A stretch of 64,000 nt of DNA, from positions 1 through 64,000 of the forward strand of contig JAHQIW010005997.1 of NCBI GenBank assembly GCA_019055375.1. The letters are read 5' to 3'. The position numbers and the translations under genes are program-made. The notes under the pieces were generated by a model. That model saw only the letters and a program-made list of their open reading frames with translations. It had not been told where the DNA came from and ran no database searches. The DNA is from Parelaphostrongylus tenuis (lineage: Eukaryota > Nematoda > Chromadorea > Rhabditida > Metastrongylidae). Below, piece after piece: positions 58,772-64,000 of the stretch. Every line of letters starts with the position of its first letter. The stretch's first letter is position 1.

Positions 58772-59198
58772 TATCTTTCATCCTGCTTATGTAGCGACTA
58801 GACTTCTGCTGCATACGTTAGGGCAGGGATAAATGTCGAGTCGAAAAGGTGGGCACGGAGTCCGATGTTCTTTGTCCTCTTCACTACATCTTCGATGCTC
58901 TTAAACGTTTCCCAAGCCGCTCGTTTCCTCCTGCTTAACTCTGGAGCTAGGTCGTTCATCATGTTAATTTCACGACCTAGATAGACGTAACTGGAGAATT
59001 CGGAGATTGTCGTTCCGTTGAGCGTGAATGGGGCATTAGAAACCCATCCGTTCCTCATGAACATTGTTTTCGTTAGATTCAGTTGAAGACCAATCTTTCC
59101 ACAGGCGTTATCGAAATCGGTCAGCGTTCGTTCCTCTTGGTCGGTGTTTAGTCTTATGAGAACGATATCATCAGCAAATCGAAGATGGTTTAGTTGTC
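58772..59198 (-). mobile_element. RTE retrotransposon fragment
   Basis: Minus-strand 88-residue frame (58798-59064: MFMRNGWVSNAPFTLNGTTI ... LTYAAEV) and flanks match 40660-41055 of the larger RTE element at about 95% by eye. Both ends are truncated inside the RT domain. It lies exactly at the junction between block R copy 3 and the inverted segment. Confidence 0.85.
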
Positions 59199-59722
59199 TT
59201 ATACCCCCATAATACCTAATTAATTGAATTGAAAAGTGATCCCTTTCTCAATTTCATTCAGTCAACTTCAGCTCTCATAAATGGCCACTTGTCGATGGGC
59301 AGGTGAAGAGATATCTACTTGGAGGTTCAGAAAAGTGTCTCCGTAGAACCAATATAGCGTTCTACTTTAAGCCTTAATGTTTTTATCTTTAGTAATCGTT
59401 CTCCACCTAATGACCATTGTGACCATTGGTAAGGGTATAATGGGAACAAGAAACTTTTGCCTATGGTCATGTTTGCCTACCACTAATACTGTTTGACTAA
59501 TAATGCGAGTTTATTTTCGAATTATAGGCGAAGAGAAGCTTTTTCTCAGATTTTTTTTTTGCAGGCTAATAACATCATAACGAAAATTACATTTCAAAGT
59601 CGTTTGATCCATTAATCTGACTATTCGTCACCTGAGTAACTTTTAGTTTTATTGATGCTCCAGTGCTACAATATATGTCGGTTCAATAAAGATAATTGTC
59701 TCGAACATGTCACCCTTGAAAT

Positions 59723-61252
59723 TCAGTTTCGGCTGACAACGGCAGATGCTGAGAAAAAGTTCGATCCAAGCGGACCCAATGCCAACATCCGCAGTGCTCT
59801 GTTCACTACACTTTGCCACATCGTTCTCGACCAACTCGACATGATGATGTTTGTGGTCTACAAAGAATTTTTACTCTTTACAAAAGAAAGCTTATGCAAA
59901 AATATGAAGCTTTTTAAACAAAATTCCCGCAACCGTGTTGCTGACACTGATGCATTTATCGTCCATCGCATCTTCTGCAAGAAATTATAAGCCTCAAAAA
60001 GACACCTTCTCACAATTAAAGCAATGCAGTGGAAAAGTGGAAAAGCTAGAGACAGCTGTGAGCAGTTACTGATCCTAGTCTTCAAAAAAAAAACGCGACA
60101 AACTACTACAAAAAAAATCATCAATATCAAAGGCTTCAATCTTTATTTTTTCTATGACATCCTTTTTCTTTTGTCCAAAGACATTTTCCGATGGTTTTTC
60201 GAAAAGTGTTTGTTGATTCAAGACAACACTAACAGAGTTCTATTTCTTATGTCTTTTACATCTATCTTATTAATTGTCCAAGAGATGTTCAAGACTGAAA
60301 ACCAACGGCTGTCCCCCATTGGCATAAGAGTTACTTTCTTGCATTCCAATGGTTCGCAATTTAAATGATGCTGATAGTAAGCTGGCCCAAAATGGATGAG
60401 ATCACAGCATCAGGTAGGAGTGCACCACGACCTTGGCTTTCGAGAACATCAAAAACCTGAAAACAGAAACTTTTCACTAATTCAAAAAATCCATTTGGCT
60501 TTGTTTTCTAGAAAGATTCTCAGAAATTCAGTGCTTACCTCCCGCACCTTTCTAGAAATTGCGAAAAAGAAGAAAACAATTGGAATGTTAGAGCTGTCAT
60601 CTCACTGTCTGCATCACAAGACGGCTTACTAATGCCTGAACTGCTCCTCTGCTACTTGCAATATTAGATAACCGAGCACGAATTGCAGCGTCTTCAGTGT
60701 AAACCATGGCAACAGGCAAAGTGAAGCCGGTGACAGTGAAGATCCGAGTGCTCGCTGCAGCGAAGTTTCGTAGTTTTTTTAATAGGCTAATTGAACATCA
60801 AGTCAACATATTTAATAATGGTCCTAATTTTCGTTTCTTATTTCGAATTCGGGGAGCAGTGCCCGAGCAGTTGTAATGCTCGTCGTGGCACGCGTGGAAT
60901 CGATCGTCACCCCCAATACTCTTTGGCAATCAACATCGAACGCCCTATGGAACGCCACGGCTATGCCGGCTATGCGATCCTCAAGATTGCGAAAAGGCGC
61001 GCTCAACCAGTATTCTACGACATTCAAGAAGAAGTTTCAATTCGTGATCCTTTGATCAAAAGTCTCGGAATGTGACACATATATTCGCTGTGCTTGGAGT
61101 TCATGAACTTTCATCTAAGGTTAGAAATATCTGTGCAATCATAGAAATTTTGTGTTCCTTACCTGACCAGCAGGAAACACTCCACATCCCGACACCGTCG
61201 AGATTATGGCTGTCAGTGAAATCATAAAGGGAGCTGTCAAATGATTTAGCAT
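59723..61252 (-). pseudogene. SEC-F, inverted copy, pseudogene
   Basis: Exon 1 complement(61163-61252) encodes MLNHLTAPFMISLTAIISTV and GCGVFPAGQ but lacks one base at the donor. Exon 2 complement(60606-60754) is intact at 149 nt. Exon 3 complement(60307-60456) has 5 extra bases before the EPLEC motif and stops. Exon 4, from 59974 down, has lost about 105 bp including the glycine run and its donor. Exon 5 complement(59723-59857) is intact. It is close to SEC-C in sequence, yet cannot give a full protein. Confidence 0.75.
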
Positions 61253-63084
61253 AGTTTAGGAATGTTCACTCTTGTTATCTAAATGACTAAATAAACATGT
61301 AGACTTAACTGCAAACAAATTTTCAATTTTCCTGCATCAGCTCATTTCACAGGACAACAACGGATTTAGCATCCGGCACTCATACGTGAACAACGTGACG
61401 TTAAGACTCTTTTTTTCCGAAAGTGCTCCAGAGATTCTAGTACGTCAAATTCAGAATGAAACCTTTTAACACGTTTTTGCAGTAGAAAGTGCTAATCGAA
61501 AGCAGGCGAAAGTTGGTTGATGAGGAACTCCGACTGAATTCGTGAACGAGGTACGTAGAAAAGAATAGTTGAAACGAAATGCTAGTAAATGCCGACTCCT
61601 TACGCGCTGCGGCTTAACATCATTTGCCACCATCTCTTTTTTTAAGGCTACGGCATACAATAGTAACTTTAAATTGCACTTTCGAGAGTAAATTTGTGAA
61701 AGATTCCGATTAACAAAAATGAAGCACAATTTTTGGGGCAAAAAATTGCTGGAAACAAATTTCAAAGAAGCCGAAATTATTAGCTATGTTTTGTTCCACT
61801 CATTATCATTCCCTATTTACTACGCCTGTGCAGTCTCCTTTGTTAATGGCGAAATAACTGATTAACAAGCAGAAAGTTCTACAGAATTTCAACTGTGTTC
61901 AGAAACAGGAGGAGTTGAAATAGCATAGAGAATCAAACAATATGAAGACGATGGGGGACTCTGTGACAAGTAACTAAGCAAAAATTGAGGCGTCTTCCTA
62001 ACGCATAAGAATGCTACACTCTCTATGTTTGGCATGAATCGAAATGAGGAAGCAATGAGGCTGTCAAGAGCTGAGTGACGCTCAACTAAGAAATTCCTAG
62101 TCACCTTTCTAGTGCCTCATAAAACTTCTCATCAGCGTGAATGTTTATGAAGCGCCTTCTTTTTCTAGCAGCTTTACAAAGCTATTTTACAAATCAAAAT
62201 TTGTTGAGAGTACATTTCGTGATTTCTCATTTTATTTGTGTAACAATCACAAAATCTTCATAGTACGAAGTTTGAAGGTTTCCCACCTAAGATTGCGCTT
62301 TCAAACATTTATTTGTGGATTCTACAAAAAAAGAGAAACTACACAAAACTGCATTAAGTACGTTTTCCGACTTTTATGCTAGTGGGTAATAGTAAAACTG
62401 GTTCTCCAGTTCATAAAATTGATGTGCAGCATACGACGAAAGTTTAATTTTGAAGATCTCTCTACTGGCGGTTGCACCTCATAAGAATTGAAAAATGTTG
62501 TGGGAAGTAATTCCTACACTGCGTAGGTCTCATCTCGGAAGCGAGCCACATTGTCGTGAAGTGAGAATTTCCACGCATTACCAAAATTTTGAAGAAGAGT
62601 TCTTCGACATCGAACGTGATAAATTCTGTTTCGTCTGTTTCGTCAATGATAAATTGACAGCACCGTCAACGCTGTAGAATTATTGCCTGCTTTATGTGTT
62701 TTTCACGAACAAGAATTAATGCCGAATAAGGCGTTTTGTGATCAATTAATTGTAATAGTTCTGTATTTCGCTCGTTGCTTTGTGTGTTTCTAGGTGAATC
62801 ATTGAGCCGCGGACTTTTCTGTGTTCCAAAAACTTTATTCGCTTTACTTTAACTCGTTCATATTTCCCCTCCCCAATTCGGACTATATTTGCTTCGATCC
62901 GACTACGATTGCGCTGAATAATTTTATTAATGGATTCGCAGAAGAGATAAATAAGATATACAAAATGGGAGGAAAGGTGACAGGTGACGATATCCATTGT
63001 TGAATGCACTACCATCACCAGCAGTAGGGAAATGAGCCAAAAGAAGCCAAGAGGTCACACGAGATGGATTATCGAATATCACGC

Positions 63085-63375
63085 TTAATGATGAAAGATC
63101 GAAGAGCGATAGTAACGTAATTCTTCAATGCTCTCGCCGGATGTCGTCCAAAAGCTTTATGAGTTTGTTTCCTAAGAGGTGTTTTCTTGAACTTTTTCGG
63201 ATACCATCTTGCCGCTAAGTGAAATTTCTTTCTAGTGAAAGTAGTTAGAGATACACTGAAACACTTGGATACTGGTCTGAGTTGTCAGACTGCCTCTTTG
63301 ATAGTGGAAACGTCTACAACCCGGTAGTGCAAGTGTTTGTCAAGTCGTGGCATATACTTATATATGAATATGAAT
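63085..63375 (-). pseudogene. Orn-4, last two exons only, inverted
   Basis: Exon 4 complement(63294-63375) has a 6-bp duplication near its start, [12 protein letters not shown] kept, and a GC donor. Exon 5 complement(63085-63218) has lost its acceptor (TTCAC for TTCAG) and has two single-base insertions in the [10 protein letters not shown] region. Exons 1-3 are missing beyond the breakpoint at about 63420. Confidence 0.7.
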
Positions 63376-63450
63376 CTACAATTCTAACATCAGATGGTGT
63401 GAGAGATATCGATCGTCTGATGTAGAAATGAGGAAGACAGGAATTATAGA

Positions 63451-63497
63451 CCCTATACACGTGCTTCAATCTACCTTGACGGTCTCATCAGTCGGGC
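63451..63497 (-). ncRNA. Hammerhead motif, A15.1 lost
   Basis: Minus strand: GCCCGA, CUGAUGA, long stem II region, GAAG for GAAA, CACGUGUA, UAGGG. Confidence 0.55.
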
Positions 63498-63766
63498 GAT
63501 ACCCTTTTTGTCTTTAGCCAATCCTCTCGGGAAGCTCAGCCCCCTATATTTAGATCAGGCTACGACGAACATTTAACACTGTGTGTCAAGGAGAATACCA
63601 CCGAACATACAGTGCTGTACGCGAGATTGCTCTTGAGTGGTATCGTAAATATATCATACTTTTCGTTTCGAGTCTTTTATCAAGACCATGCTCAAATCTC
63701 GCTATGCCAGATAAACATTTTTTTTAGCCACGCATGTGGCCTGTTACAGAAGGGCTAACTTGTAGA

Positions 63767-63810
63767 GCCCGATCTACGCATTTCAACCTTGGAAGTCTCA
63801 TCAGTCGGAC
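63767..63810 (-). ncRNA. Hammerhead ribozyme, core blocks kept
   Basis: Minus strand: GUCCGA, CUGAUGA, stem II of 5 bp with loop CCA, GAAA (63781-63784), UGCGUAGA, UCGGGC. Stem I pairs fully, but the base 5' to the cleavage-site base is G where U is expected. Confidence 0.65.
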
Positions 63811-63913
63811 GGTACCCTTTTTGCACTTAAAGTGTAAAATGTTCGCCGTCGCCCACTCTTTTTATGGGAGACTGACCGCCCCGAGAAGATTGACTAAAGA
63901 CGAAAAGGGTACC

Positions 63914-63957
63914 GCCCGACTGATGAGACCGTTAAGGTTGAAATACGTGTATCGGGC
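63914..63957 (+). ncRNA. Hammerhead ribozyme, intact core
   Basis: GCCCGA (63914-63919), CTGATGA (63920-63926), stem II GACC/GGUU (63927-63939), GAAA (63940-63943), UACGUGU, A (63951, cleavage site), TCGGGC (63952-63957). Stem I is a perfect 6 bp. Confidence 0.8.
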
Positions 63958-64000
63958 TCTATAAGTCAGCCCCTATATAACAGGCCTTATGCGTAGCTGA

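Larger units (their letters stand above)
59215..63410 (-). repeat. Inverted duplication of Orn-spacer-SEC
   Basis: Read on the minus strand, this repeats about 14580-19060: Orn exons 4-5 (63375 down to 63085), spacer, SEC-F (61252 down to 59723), 3' flank (59690 down to 59215). It ends at the RTE fragment on one side and at a hammerhead element on the other. Confidence 0.8.
63430..63980. mobile_element. Hammerhead family 1 array, inverted units
   Basis: A minus-oriented unit (63430-63760) is followed by a fold-back (about 63753-63827 against 63893-63975). It contains three hammerheads: 63451-63497 (minus), 63767-63810 (minus) and 63914-63957 (plus). Distance between the two minus motifs is about 316 bp, close to the 313-bp monomer at 21693-22005. 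It may continue past the window. Confidence 0.7.

Overview
The window is animal nuclear DNA, most likely from a clade V (strongylid, hookworm-type) nematode. Exons are short, introns end in TTTCAG-like acceptors, coding density is very low, and the RTE-type retrotransposon protein matches the kind I know from hookworm genomes. There are no operons, Shine-Dalgarno sites or CRISPR arrays. Almost every long open frame is a shadow of a split gene or of a repeat.

The backbone is one ancestral segment copied several times and then broken up. It carried, in order: a SINE-rich block (R), a lone exon-like block (X), an oligoribonuclease gene (Orn/REXO2), an intergenic spacer, and a five-exon gene for a small secreted protein of unknown function (called SEC here). 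Direct copies: Orn at about 13.06-14.87, 31.99-33.75 and 47.3-49.05 kb; SEC at about 2.7-4.2, 8.8-9.3, 16.8-18.5, 36.8-37.5 and 52.7-54.6 kb. An inverted copy (two Orn exons, the spacer, SEC) fills 59.2-63.4 kb. Only SEC-C (16765-18542) reads as an intact gene. Orn-1 has an open reading frame over five exons but has Lys in place of a catalytic Glu and a non-GT donor. All other copies are pseudogenes.

Mobile DNA: an internally broken EN+RT retrotransposon (about 40.2-43.6 kb, minus) and a second fragment of it (58.8-59.2 kb); a Penelope-like remnant with a GIY-YIG domain (38.2-39.1 kb); a decayed mariner (20.6-21.65 kb); tRNA-derived SINEs, often as inverted dimers; and many small fold-back elements.

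The most interesting signal is in the fold-back elements. At least five sequence-distinct groups carry hammerhead self-cleaving ribozyme motifs: CUGANGA, a hairpin stem II, GAAA, a very short stem III, then a UH cleavage site, with stem I closing around it. I count about 22 motifs on both strands; about 7 keep both conserved core blocks. Several carriers have target-site duplications, and two have a matching empty site in a paralogous block. One carrier has two directly repeated hammerheads 313 bp apart. This fits retrozyme-like elements that move through small circular RNAs. Hammerhead retrozymes are known from plants and animals; the groups and arrangements here may be undescribed.

Not explained: 27.5-31.7, 39.1-40.2 and 43.6-44.2 kb show no gene I can support.
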